Origin: Microcoleus sp. FACHB-831
GTDB lineage: Bacteria; Cyanobacteriota; Cyanobacteriia; Cyanobacteriales; FACHB-T130
Length of the DNA stretch: 64,000 nucleotides
Direction: 5' to 3'
NCBI RefSeq assembly: GCF_014695585.1
Contig: NZ_JACJON010000068.1
Location: 1 to 64,000, forward strand
Shown one piece after another: positions 18,320 to 26,322 of this stretch. The position numbers and the translations under genes are program-made. Each line of letters opens with the position of its first letter. The first letter of the stretch is position 1. Below the pieces are notes generated by a model. That model made no database searches. It was given only the letters and a program-made list of their open reading frames with translations, and was not told the origin of the DNA.

Positions 18320-19054
18320 CTAGCCAGCACCAAGGTAAGCAGCTAGCTCCTCGGAACCGCCAATTAATTTACCATCCATAAACACTTGGGGAACCGTTGT
18401 TCCACCTGTGACAGCTCGTAAAGAGCGAGTGGTAATCTCTTTACCCAAGACAATTTCTTCGTAATCCAAACCACGCTCTTGCAACATCGTCTTAGCACGG
18501 GCGCAGAACGGACAACCAACCTTGGTAAACAGCGAAATTAATGTCGGCTTGACTGCTTGGGGGTTGATGTAGTGCAGCATGGTTTGAGCATCAGAAACCT
18601 TAAATGGGTCTCCTGGTTCTTCTGGCTCGATGAACATCTTTTCAACTACGCCATCCTTCACCAGCATGGAATAGCGCCACGACCGCTTACCAAAACCCAG
18701 GTCTGCTTTATCAACCAGCATTCCCATGCCTTCAGTGAATTCACCATTGCCATCGGGAATCAGAGTTAGATTTGCTACTTCTTGGGATTTGGCCCATTCA
18801 TTCATCACAAAGGCATCATTGACGGACATACAGATAATGTCATCAACGCCGTTTTCTCTAAAGACTTTAGCCAACTCGTTGTAACCAGGTAGGTGGGTTG
18901 ATGAACAAGTTGGAGTAAAAGCACCAGGCAAAGAGAAGACAACAACGGTCTTACCAGCAAACAGGTCAGCCGTCGTTACATCCTTCCACTCGTTGTTCTG
19001 ACGAGTACGGAAGGTGACATTGGGGACTTTTTGCCCTTCTCGATTGGACAGCAT
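18320..19054 (-). CDS. peroxiredoxin-glutaredoxin fusion (hybrid Prx5)
   Basis: A 244-residue fusion. The Prx5-type peroxiredoxin spans about 1-165, with the peroxidatic cysteine C50 in [16 protein letters not shown]. The glutaredoxin domain spans about 170-244, with the dithiol CPFC at 181-184 and a glutathione-binding [17 protein letters not shown]. Such hybrids reduce peroxides with electrons from glutathione through their own Grx domain, so no separate reductant is needed. AAGGAG lies upstream of the ATG. It is convergent with a LysR gene. The protein is complete, with both active sites intact. Confidence 0.93.
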   Translation of the reverse strand: MLSNREGQKVPNVTFRTRQNNEWKDVTTADLFAGKTVVVFSLPGAFTPTCSSTHLPGYNELAKVFRENGVDDIICMSVNDAFVMNEWAKSQEVANLTLIPDGNGEFTEGMGMLVDKADLGFGKRSWRYSMLVKDGVVEKMFIEPEEPGDPFKVSDAQTMLHYINPQAVKPTLISLFTKVGCPFCARAKTMLQERGLDYEEIVLGKEITTRSLRAVTGGTTVPQVFMDGKLIGGSEELAAYLGAG

Positions 19055-19224
19055 TAGTTTGGCTCCTTGCTTGAGTAATTAAATTGTAATCATTGTGAAT
19101 ATATCTTAAGCGTAGTCGTTATGATTACAAATTGTCAAGCAAGAGAGGACGTTGGCGCACAATTGGCACAGGACATAGGGTTCGTCAGCGATCGCAACCA
19201 AGAATAGCGACCATCTAATGATGC

Positions 19225-20362
19225 TAGGACTTACGCCTTGACAAAGATAATAAAGTATGCATAGTCTGATTGAGAGATGTATGAAGAAAGGTACAAAACT
19301 ATCCGAAAACTGACGAAACCTTCAATTGCCGCCTGCAACCTCGACATCTATACTTTGTTTCTACTGGCCGAGCCCAAGTACGGTGGTTGCTGCCGCTTGG
19401 CCCAAATCTTGGCCAATGTCTCCCACGACAGTATCAATCGTTTCCTTTTACGAGAACGATACGATCCTAAAGATTTATTCGAGATGGTAAAAACAGAAAT
19501 TCAACTTGTAGGAGGGATATTAAGTTGTGACGATATGGTCATAGAAAAACCTTACTCAGAAGTGACGAAAACTGATTTAATTGGATATTTTTGGTCGGGA
19601 GTGCATCACAGACCTATAAAAGGGATCAACCTCATTACACTGTTCTATACCGAGCCGACTGGTCTGTCAGTCCCTATTAATTATCGCCTTTATGATAAAC
19701 GGGAGGGAAAAACTAAAAATCAATATTTAAGAGAAATGATAGCCGAGGTGGAATCGTGGGGCTTAATCCCCAAATTGGTTACAGGAGATAGCTGGTACTC
19801 AAGTCGAGAGAATCTCCAGTTTTTAAGAAACAAAAAACTGGGGTTCTTGATGGGAGTGGCTAAGAATAGAAAAGTCCGCAGCCAGTCCAGCCAATGGGTT
19901 AAAGTCAGTAAACTTGCAATTCCTCCTGATGGGTTAGTCGTTGAACTCAAGCAATTTGGTTTGGTAAAGTTGTATAAAAAATCCTTCAAAAAAACGGGGG
20001 AGAGATATTATATTATATTCCGGCCAGAGCTTGATGAATTATCCCAATTGACTCAACAGGACTTCAAGGAACTCCACTCAATCCACTGGGGCATAGAGAC
20101 GTATCATAGAGCCGTCAAACAGGTGTGTGGTATTGGACGGTTTATGGTCAGAACAACTGAGGCAATTTGCACTCATATTTTCTGTGCAATTAGAGCCTTT
20201 ACTCAGTTGGAACTAATGCGAGCTGAAGACTTAATAGAAAATTGGTATGAAATCCAAAGAAATCTTTACTTAAAAGTAGCTCGTGACTTTATTGTTTCAC
20301 ACTTATCCGAGAAAGTCAACAGTCATACAGATACTTCGTTTTCTGTCAATGAGTAAGTCCTA
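19225..20362 (+). mobile_element. insertion sequence, IS4/IS701-like, with TAGGACTTAC ends
   Basis: An intact IS of about 1.14 kb. The terminal inverted repeats are CTAGGACTTAC (19224-19234) and GTAAGTCCTAG (20353-20363). CTAG at both ends may be the target duplication. The single transposase gene fills it. The left end continues TAGGACTTACGCCTTGACAAAG, close to the left end of the MITE at 20993. It has landed beside, and probably in, an RTX-repeat gene whose tail lies at 20363-20503. Confidence 0.85.
19277..20356 (+). CDS. DDE transposase, IS4/IS701-like
   Basis: A 359-residue DDE transposase with all three acidic positions visible. The first D is in LSCDDMVIEKPY near residue 95, the second in LVTGDSWYSSREN near 175, and the E in HWGIETYHRAVKQ near 280. 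The last motif has E-x6-K spacing as in the YREK signature of IS4-type enzymes. The frame is intact over its whole length, so the element may still be active. The stop lies six bases inside the right end of the IS. Family placement between IS4 and IS701 is from memory. Confidence 0.9.
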   Translation: MYEERYKTIRKLTKPSIAACNLDIYTLFLLAEPKYGGCCRLAQILANVSHDSINRFLLRERYDPKDLFEMVKTEIQLVGGILSCDDMVIEKPYSEVTKTDLIGYFWSGVHHRPIKGINLITLFYTEPTGLSVPINYRLYDKREGKTKNQYLREMIAEVESWGLIPKLVTGDSWYSSRENLQFLRNKKLGFLMGVAKNRKVRSQSSQWVKVSKLAIPPDGLVVELKQFGLVKLYKKSFKKTGERYYIIFRPELDELSQLTQQDFKELHSIHWGIETYHRAVKQVCGIGRFMVRTTEAICTHIFCAIRAFTQLELMRAEDLIENWYEIQRNLYLKVARDFIVSHLSEKVNSHTDTSFSVNE

Positions 20363-20503
20363 GCCTTGGTGCAAGATCTAAGTAATGACACGATAGTTGG
20401 CGGTCAGGGCAATAATATTATCATCGGAGGTGCAGGTAATGATTTGTTTATTCTCAGCTCTGCTACCGGAGTAGACGCGATCGCTAACTTCCCAGCAAGT
20501 TAA
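20363..20503 (+). pseudogene. C-terminal remnant of an RTX-type calcium-binding repeat protein
   Basis: An open stretch of 46 codons beginning exactly at the right end of the IS. It encodes VGGQGNNIIIGGAGNDLFIL, two nonapeptide GGxGxDxLx RTX repeats, and then ends SSATGVDAIANFPAS. It has no start codon of its own in a sensible place. RTX repeats bind calcium in secreted proteins. The 5' part was not found on the left side of the IS, so the gene was truncated or rearranged as well as interrupted. Confidence 0.7.
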
Positions 20504-20598
20504 GACTAACTGGCATTATCTGGTGCTTTGACTTTTGTGCAATTAGCGATCGCTTTTTTTGTAAACAAAATTAGTCGTTCTTAAATTCCCCATAACTT

Positions 20599-20946
20599 AT
20601 GCCAAGACGTTTATCTGTTCTTCTACCAACATTCTTAGTATGCTGCGTACCAATATGTTTGTATGTCGCAGTTTTTTCCTCTATTAAGCACATACTTTTA
20701 GTTCCAGTTTTAATAGCAGGATCTTTGTTTGGTTCTCTCACACTAATTTATTTCTGGTTCAATCCTACTTCGATTTGTGTTACACTTATCCTAACAGGTT
20801 TGTTAATAGCAATGATGGTCGCTCATCCAATAAAAATGCGCCGTTGGGCGGCTATCGTAACTATAATTGGAGTTTTTCTCTGGATGGGTATTGGCTTCTC
20901 TGGTTTTTTGGTAATTTTAAGTCATGCGGGTTATGCGACTTTCTAA
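20599..20946 (+). CDS. small polytopic membrane protein of unknown function
   Basis: A 115-residue protein with four hydrophobic segments: VLLPTFLVCCVPICLYVAVF, HILLVPVLIAGSLFGSLTLI, TSICVTLILTGLLIAMMVA and AAIVTIIGVFLWMGIGFSGF. A short basic loop (HPIKMRRW) lies between helices 3 and 4. No family is recognised. It lies between an RTX remnant and a MITE, an area disturbed by mobile elements, but the frame is intact and the membrane pattern regular, so it is probably a real gene. Confidence 0.6.
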   Translation: MPRRLSVLLPTFLVCCVPICLYVAVFSSIKHILLVPVLIAGSLFGSLTLIYFWFNPTSICVTLILTGLLIAMMVAHPIKMRRWAAIVTIIGVFLWMGIGFSGFLVILSHAGYATF

Positions 20947-20992
20947 ATAAACTTAGAGGGAGAGCCACCCTAACTCTCCCCTTACTTATATT

Positions 20993-21095
20993 TAGGACTT
21001 ACGCATTGAAAAGAAATCTCGTTGGTCTGGGCATCGGTTATGAGGCTGAAAAGCTCATTACCTCGTTGAAAATTTGGCTGAGTGCGTAAGTCCTA
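20993..21095. mobile_element. MITE sharing ends with the nearby IS
   Basis: A 103-bp element without a gene. Its ends are a perfect 13-bp inverted repeat, TAGGACTTACGCA (20993-21005) and TGCGTAAGTCCTA (21083-21095). The first 12 bases match the left end of the IS at 19225, and similarity continues a little inward (TTGA, then AAAGA). It is probably mobilised in trans by that transposase type. Confidence 0.85.
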
Positions 21096-21170
21096 GATGC
21101 GTCACGTGGGGTATTGCCCTACTTTTCACTAAAAAGGTTAAGGCTGGCGGTGGTGCTGGTGCTGATTAAT

Positions 21171-21226
21171 GGATTTTAGATTTTAGTTTTTGGATTGCTC
21201 GTCAATTAAAAATCCAAAATCTAAAG
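21171..21226. repeat. AT-rich inverted repeat (AAAATCCAAAATCTAAA family)
   Basis: TTTAGATTTTAGTTTTTGGATT on one side faces AAAAATCCAAAATCTAAA on the other, an imperfect hairpin just past the TPR gene stop. It may serve as that gene's terminator. The same words recur inside the CHAT gene at 29651-29788. Confidence 0.6.
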
Positions 21227-21228
21227 GG

Positions 21229-21963
21229 TTATTTATTTGGGCTGGAGCAACACTGTAGCAACTGTAAATCGCCTTGATTAGGTGGCGATATTGTACTTTT
21301 TTGGGTCAATAGATTTCTGGCTTTTTCCAGGGAAGCGATCGCTTCTTCTTTCTTACCTTGCTGCCACAGCGCTTGTCCCAAATTTTGATGCGCTTCGGCA
21401 TAGTTAACATCGATCTCAAGCGCTTTTCTAAACGAGGCAACTGCCTCATTAAACTTACCTTGCTTGAGTCTAATAATCCCTATGGCATTGTAAGCAACGG
21501 CAGATTTAGAATTTAGGCGAATAGTTTGCTGATATTCTCTAACTGCTGCTGCTATTTTGTTTTGACGGTAAAGAGCATTACCCAACTTGTAGTGAATTAA
21601 GTCGTCATTGCGGTAGAGTGCGACCAGGTTGCGGAAGATTGATTCTGCACCTGCAAAATCTTCAGCATTGTAGAGGTTATTTGCTTCGTCAAGCAAGCGC
21701 GATCGCTCTGATAAATCTTTTTGCTGTGGTTCGGGTTTTTCTGGTTGCTGTTTGCCCAATTCTTCGCATTCCCTGCGCTCAACATCATCCAGCGGTTTTG
21801 AGCCGATAAACCTTTCTGCCACATCGCTTTGAGAATTGCCTCTAATTAAGCATTCCTCAAGGTTAATAGCAAAATTAGGTTGAATTAGTAGCAGAGGCGA
21901 CATACCAAAAACAACATATATGAATGGGGTAATGTATGGAAAAACTTTGCTGTTTAGTTTCAT
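21229..21963 (-). CDS. TPR repeat protein, probably exported
   Basis: A 244-residue protein. The N-terminal hydrophobic stretch (PFIYVVFGMSPLLLIQPNFA) is a signal peptide or anchor. A charged linker rich in E, K, Q and P follows at about 60-90. Tetratricopeptide repeats span about 90-220, for example LIHYKLGNALYRQNKIAAA, AVAYNAIGIIRLKQGKFNEA and AEAHQNLGQALWQQGKKEEA. TPRs are protein-binding scaffolds; no partner is obvious. An AT-rich inverted repeat lies just beyond the stop. On the same strand upstream are two membrane-protein genes, about 160 bases away, with a palindromic repeat between. Confidence 0.85.
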   Translation of the reverse strand: MKLNSKVFPYITPFIYVVFGMSPLLLIQPNFAINLEECLIRGNSQSDVAERFIGSKPLDDVERRECEELGKQQPEKPEPQQKDLSERSRLLDEANNLYNAEDFAGAESIFRNLVALYRNDDLIHYKLGNALYRQNKIAAAVREYQQTIRLNSKSAVAYNAIGIIRLKQGKFNEAVASFRKALEIDVNYAEAHQNLGQALWQQGKKEEAIASLEKARNLLTQKSTISPPNQGDLQLLQCCSSPNK

Positions 21964-22059
21964 TAGAGCGTACAGATTAGTAACCTAATCCAAGAATAGT
22001 TTAGCTATGGAAGAGATACAACTTAAAGCCGCGATCGCGCTTGATTGTTCCAGAAGTTC

Positions 22060-22092
22060 AGATCCCCGACTTCTCTAAGAAGTCGGGGATCT
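22060..22092. repeat. palindromic repeat, 15-bp perfect arms
   Basis: AGATCCCCGACTTCT (22060-22074) and AGAAGTCGGGGATCT (22078-22092) are exactly complementary with a CTA loop. The 'atccccgacttc' repeat is common between cyanobacterial genes. It lies just after the 22125 gene on its strand and could stop transcription, though no T-run follows. Confidence 0.85.
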
Positions 22093-22124
22093 CGCCTTCG
22101 CCAGTATCCCCGACATGAATCTAC

Positions 22125-22841
22125 TTAAATCTGCTTGTTTAGCTTCTTCACTTCCTTATGTACGCTGAGGCCAATCTGCAATGATTCGTTGAGTAGATGG
22201 CTATATTCATTGACTTGCTCGCTCAAATTGACTGACATCAAATTACTAAGATTGTCTTCCAGGTCGGTAAATAATTCTTGATAGCTGCTAAGAAACTTAT
22301 GATGTTTTCTCATAAGCTTTTCAACTTGCAAAGCACCCATCAGGGTTTCTTTAGTCAGACTTAGGGCTTGAACGACTTCTTTTCTTGTGCTGAGGTTAGT
22401 AGATCTAGAATGTGTGTGACTCGCTGATTCTAGATTGTCGATGAGAGCGATCGCGTGAATTACGCGATTGTATTTATCCACTTTCTCCAGTAATTTAGCT
22501 AAAGATTTTACTTGCTCAAGTTGTTGCCAAAGATAGATATTCCACATCAAGACACCCAACACAGAAATGCCTAAAATTAGCCTTAATAACTTGGCGGCAA
22601 TAGCTGTATTCTCAACTAAATTTTCAGTATTGCGAAGTACAATCAAACTCACTGGCATGACGAAAATAACTATCAAGATGAAGATAAACACTTCCGTCAG
22701 AAGAGCTGATAGCATCTGCTTCGAGTTTTTGAGGATAAATCCTCTATAGACATCAATCGCCAAGGCAGTGCTAGTATCTAGATCGACTAAATTTTCTAGC
22801 TCCTTTGTTGTCAGCAGTAAATTTTCTAGATCGGGCTGCAT
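22125..22841 (-). CDS. membrane protein with coiled-coil flanks, unknown function
   Basis: A 238-residue protein. Two membrane helices lie at about 43-65 (LLTEVFIFILIVIFVMPVSL) and 85-105 (LLRLILGISVLGVLMWNIYL), followed by a long, leucine-rich helical cytoplasmic part that could form coiled coil (QQLEQVKSLAKLLEKVDKYN and later VEKLMRKHHKFLSSYQELFT). No catalytic motif or named domain is seen. It lies 23 bases downstream of another membrane protein on the same strand, so the two are almost certainly cotranscribed and may form a complex. Confidence 0.7.
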   Translation of the reverse strand: MQPDLENLLLTTKELENLVDLDTSTALAIDVYRGFILKNSKQMLSALLTEVFIFILIVIFVMPVSLIVLRNTENLVENTAIAAKLLRLILGISVLGVLMWNIYLWQQLEQVKSLAKLLEKVDKYNRVIHAIALIDNLESASHTHSRSTNLSTRKEVVQALSLTKETLMGALQVEKLMRKHHKFLSSYQELFTDLEDNLSNLMSVNLSEQVNEYSHLLNESLQIGLSVHKEVKKLNKQI

Positions 22842-22864
22842 ATCAGTTTGTTCCTGCTACCTGC

Positions 22865-23545
22865 TTAACTCAAACCTAGTGCGCCAGTAATTACTTGCCA
22901 AATATGAACGTAAAAGTTACTTTCAAGTTTGCGGAATAGCTCGAAAGGTCTCTCAGGACTTCCAAAAAAAGGTCTGAGTATCCATCCCAGCTGACTTCCG
23001 ACAAAGCCATATAGCACCAACCAATATTGGATAAGATTGGTGCGATTTTTCGTAATTTCAGAATCTTTGTCATTGAGAAATTTCGCGCTTTGGTAAAAGT
23101 TGTTTACTCCAATCAATCCAGTAATCGTAAAAACTGCTACGTTCAAAAGCTTAAAAAATTGATAATCGTCAATCGACAAACGAAAGAATAGCGTAATTGG
23201 CGCAAAACTGAACAGCATCACGCCAATGAGTGCCATTGAGGCTAACAGCAAAGCTAGGTATTGTCCAAAAGTGCGCTTAGAGCCGGAAATTGCCTCGGAA
23301 AAATATAAAGTAGGTAAACAGATAGCCATTGTAATTAAGTACAAGGCTGGTAGTTTAAAGGCGGAAGCAAATATTTGCATCGGGACGGTTGTGGAACCGA
23401 TAATTGCACCATAAAGTGCAAAAAATAGCGAGCTAATAATTAGTAGAGAAACAATCTTTTTTTCAAGTCTTATCCCCTTACTAACCTCTTCCAAAAAATT
23501 CTGGCGATCGCGTAATAAGTGCATTAAGATTGTGAAGTGGTTCAT
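22865..23545 (-). CDS. polytopic membrane protein, first of a two-gene unit
   Basis: A 226-residue protein with about five or six hydrophobic segments: VSLLIISSLFFALYGAIIGS, LPALYLITMAICLPTLYF, YLALLLASMALIGVMLFSFA, FFKLLNVAVFTITGLIGVN and IQYWLVLYGFVGSQLGWIL. The N-terminus MNHFTILMHLLRDRQNFLEE resembles a cyanobacterial family that databases sometimes label actin-binding WH2, but I see no WH2 motif and would not use that name. The gene lies 23 bases upstream of the coiled-coil membrane gene. Function is unknown. A good purine-rich ribosome site (GGAGGAG) precedes the ATG. Confidence 0.72.
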   Translation of the reverse strand: MNHFTILMHLLRDRQNFLEEVSKGIRLEKKIVSLLIISSLFFALYGAIIGSTTVPMQIFASAFKLPALYLITMAICLPTLYFSEAISGSKRTFGQYLALLLASMALIGVMLFSFAPITLFFRLSIDDYQFFKLLNVAVFTITGLIGVNNFYQSAKFLNDKDSEITKNRTNLIQYWLVLYGFVGSQLGWILRPFFGSPERPFELFRKLESNFYVHIWQVITGALGLS

Positions 23546-23709
23546 GGCATCTCCTCCTATCAGACATTTAGATATCGCTTTACAGATCTCTCAGGCTCCC
23601 GCCTCAAACTTGTGGGAATACACCAGGAAATTGTTACAAACCTTTACAAAATGTGTGGACTGACCGAGGAGCAAAGGAGTCGGAGAGAAGCGTTAGCCAA
23701 TCCCCTGTT

Positions 23710-24477
23710 ATGAACGAACGGGATGAGCGGCTAGGCACGCTAATTGAGGCAGTACGTCAGCATCCAGCGGGGAGCCTCAGCTGGCGAAAAGCGATGAATC
23801 AACTGTTGATGGAAATTCAGCAACTTCCAGGATTGGCAAGATCCGCTCACCCGGATTACTTAGAAGCTTTGGATGATACATTGCTGAAATTGGGTGATGA
23901 GATACACGAATTTGAACCCAGGCAACCCTCTCTAGAGAAGAGTTTGGTGGCTTGGATTAACCTCAAATTGCGTTTGAAATATCAAGTGCGGGACTTGCAT
24001 TCCTCGCAGCAGACTCGTGCCAAAAATCCCAAGAGTTCTCAGGAGGAATTTCAAGAACAAGTGAGGAAACCGCCCCTCTCGCTGGATGTTCCCTTGGGGG
24101 ATGGGGCGAGTGAAACTTTTGGCGATCGCTTGGCGGCTTCAGTTCCCTGTACGCTATTTGAAATAGAAGCCCAGACTAAGCGAGAACAGGAAGAGGGGAA
24201 AAATCGCAGAATTGGGGTTCAGCTAAAGCAATATATAGAAAAAGACCCAGAAGGCAAACTTCAACGCTGTCATCCCCAGTCTCATCCTGAGTGTAACTGT
24301 CAAATTCTCAGCCAGCGATTGCTATTAAAATATCCACCCGACCAACTTGCTGTTGTGGCAAGGGATCTCAACATTAATTACAACACCCTGAACTGGCATT
24401 GGAAAAACAAGGGGCTTCCACTTCTTCAAGCGATCGCCAGAACTTTGGGCTATCAACAAAATCGAGAAGACTTATGA
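23710..24477 (+). CDS. sigma-70-like regulatory protein paired with DUF1822
   Basis: A 255-residue protein from ATG 23710 (MNERDERLG); an upstream GTG at 23653 would add 19 residues without a better ribosome site. The N-terminal half is helical (RLGTLIEAVRQHPAGSLSWR) and resembles sigma region 2-like regions of atypical cyanobacterial sigma-like proteins. A Cys/His cluster, CHPQSHPECNCQIL, lies near residue 200. The C-terminus has a helix-turn-helix, LAVVARDLNINYNTLNWHWK. It overlaps the DUF1822 gene by four bases (ATGA), so the two are translationally coupled. This pair is common in cyanobacteria, from memory, and its role is unknown. It probably binds DNA. Confidence 0.72.
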   Translation: MNERDERLGTLIEAVRQHPAGSLSWRKAMNQLLMEIQQLPGLARSAHPDYLEALDDTLLKLGDEIHEFEPRQPSLEKSLVAWINLKLRLKYQVRDLHSSQQTRAKNPKSSQEEFQEQVRKPPLSLDVPLGDGASETFGDRLAASVPCTLFEIEAQTKREQEEGKNRRIGVQLKQYIEKDPEGKLQRCHPQSHPECNCQILSQRLLLKYPPDQLAVVARDLNINYNTLNWHWKNKGLPLLQAIARTLGYQQNREDL

Positions 24478-25421
24478 ACAGTATTGCACCCCCTCCTCTT
24501 ATCGTTCCCCTCCCAGACACCGCCCACCAGCTAGCGCGAGAGTTTGCATCTGAACAAGCAACTCCCGAAAAGGGGGTGCGCGTATATCTCAATACCCTAG
24601 CTGTCTGGGCAGTTCACCGCTATCTAAAATGGCTGAGATACGACACGGATCTTGCCTCAAGCGACAGTTGGCATCCTGGTATGCGAGCAATGTTTGATGT
24701 GGCGGATCTGGTGGTGCCCAACTTAGGTAAGTTAGAGTGCCGTCCCGTTTTGCCAGGGGAGAAATCTGTTATGCTACCGCCAGAAGCGATGCAAGACCGA
24801 GTTGGCTATGTGGCAGTTCAGTTTGGATCGGGTGACAATCTAGGGGAACCAGTTTATTTACAGGAAGCACAGCTAATTGGATTTGCCCCCGCGATCGCTA
24901 CTGACGATCCGCCAGAGGAACTGCAACTTAGTAGCTTGCAATCCCTCGATGCAATGATTGACTATTTAGAGCAACTCGAATCGGCGCTGTCCCCTGCACC
25001 AAACAAGACGCGATCGCAGCTAAACAACTGGTTACAAAATCTATTCGAGTCAGGTTGGCAGACAGTTGAGCAAGTGTTGACGCCGCAAACGCCGCTTTTA
25101 GCATTACGCAGATCGACTGTAAGACGGGCAAAGCCAATTGAGTTGCAAACAAATACAGTTGTTTTAATTGTCACCATCCACCCAGAAAATCGCGAAAGAT
25201 TGGGCATCCATCTGCAAGTTTCTTCTGTCAATCCACAAATAGCATTGCCAACTCAGCTTAGATTACTGGTACTTACAGGATCTGGGGAAGTATTCAGAGA
25301 AATTATCGCCAGCGGTACTGACACCTTCATGCAATATGAATTCAGCGGCCAAGTGGGGGAACAATTTAGTATCAAAGTAGCGTTAGGAGATATTAGCATC
25401 ACAGAAGCATTTGTCATCTAG
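24474..25421 (+). CDS. DUF1822 family protein
   Basis: A 315-residue protein starting in the ATGA overlap with the sigma-like gene. DUF1822 features are LPDTAHQLAREFASEQATPE, VYLNTLAVWAVHRYLKWL and VGYVAVQFGSGD in the first 135 residues. The C-terminal third is beta-rich (VVLIVTIHPENRERLGIHLQ, LRLLVLTGSGEVFREIIASG). No catalytic residues are recognised. The invariant pairing with a sigma-like protein suggests an anti-sigma or sensory role, which is inference. No third gene follows on this strand; the next is a Uma2 gene about 210 bases on. Confidence 0.82.
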   Translation: MNSIAPPPLIVPLPDTAHQLAREFASEQATPEKGVRVYLNTLAVWAVHRYLKWLRYDTDLASSDSWHPGMRAMFDVADLVVPNLGKLECRPVLPGEKSVMLPPEAMQDRVGYVAVQFGSGDNLGEPVYLQEAQLIGFAPAIATDDPPEELQLSSLQSLDAMIDYLEQLESALSPAPNKTRSQLNNWLQNLFESGWQTVEQVLTPQTPLLALRRSTVRRAKPIELQTNTVVLIVTIHPENRERLGIHLQVSSVNPQIALPTQLRLLVLTGSGEVFREIIASGTDTFMQYEFSGQVGEQFSIKVALGDISITEAFVI

Positions 25422-25476
25422 GATTTACAGATAATAAAAGTCTTGTATGAGTGGGTTTAGATTGATAATTCAAAAT

Positions 25477-25550
25477 CCTATAGTCCTGTTCCAGACGCGA
25501 TATATCTCGTCTCGGACAGGGATTCACGAATCATTTAGGACTGCTATAGG
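25477..25550. repeat. compound palindromic repeat
   Basis: CCTGTTCCAGACG (25485-25497) faces CGTCTCGGACAGG (25508-25520) around CGATATATCT, and the outer flanks CCTATAG and CTATAGG are also complementary. It resembles the GACGCGAT-type dispersed repeats of filamentous cyanobacteria. Confidence 0.6.
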
Positions 25551-25635
25551 TGCTTTGCAATCCATTCCATCGCGTTAAACTGTTTTAGTAAGTATTGGTG
25601 GAATCCTTTTAGAGCGATCGCTTCCCTACGGAACT

Positions 25636-26229
25636 ATGCAAGTCACAGAACAGCGATACTACACTCCAGAGGAATACCTGGAACTAGAGGACTCAGCTGA
25701 GTACAAAAGCGAATACATTGATGGTCAAATCATTCCAATGGCAGGTGCATCGACAAATCACAATCGGATAGCAGGTAATTTCTATGCTGCGTTAAACTTT
25801 GCGCTTAAACAACAGGATTACGAGGTTTTCATTGGGGATGTACGTTTGTGGATACCCAACAAGCGTATCTATACTTATCCAGATGTGATGGTTGTCGAGG
25901 GAGAACCAGAATATTTTGACAATCGCACAGATACGATTACTAATCCCCAAGTCATTGTAGAAGTCTTGTCACAATCTACTAAAGGTTACGACCGCGAAGG
26001 TAAATTTGAAGCTTACCGGACGCTAGCAACACTTCAAGAGTATTTGTTAATCGACCAAACCCGAATTCATGTAGAGCAGTTTTCTAAAACGGGAAAGAAG
26101 CGATGGACGCTGTGTGAATATGACGAGGAAGATGAAGCGATCGCCCTTAGTTCAGTTTCTTTTGAGATTTCACTGCTAGATTTGTACAACAAGGTAAAGT
26201 TTGAGGTAATTAATTCGGAGGAGGAATAG
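25636..26229 (+). CDS. Uma2 family protein
   Basis: A 197-residue Uma2/DUF820 protein of the YTPEEYLELEDSAEYKSEYI type. Further family motifs are IDGQIIPMAGASTNHNRIAG, YTYPDVMVVEGEPEYFDN and VIVEVLSQSTKGYDREGKFE, which contains the D/E...E-V-L-S and downstream lysine of the nuclease-like core. The acidic tail ends EEE. Many cyanobacterial genomes have dozens of these; function is unsettled. It lies 90 bases upstream of the dGTPase gene on the same strand but shows no coupling to it. Confidence 0.9.
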   Translation: MQVTEQRYYTPEEYLELEDSAEYKSEYIDGQIIPMAGASTNHNRIAGNFYAALNFALKQQDYEVFIGDVRLWIPNKRIYTYPDVMVVEGEPEYFDNRTDTITNPQVIVEVLSQSTKGYDREGKFEAYRTLATLQEYLLIDQTRIHVEQFSKTGKKRWTLCEYDEEDEAIALSSVSFEISLLDLYNKVKFEVINSEEE

Positions 26230-26322
26230 CCTTCGGTATAGCTAGCTCCTCGGCTAACACTTCTCGCTTTAATTCTGATAAATTGGGTGGAACAGCCTAC
26301 CATTATTTTAAATAAAACAGCA

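Noticed and set aside
22865-23545. Naming the membrane protein actin-binding WH2
   Set aside because: Database labels of this kind exist for similar proteins, but no WH2 motif is visible in the sequence.
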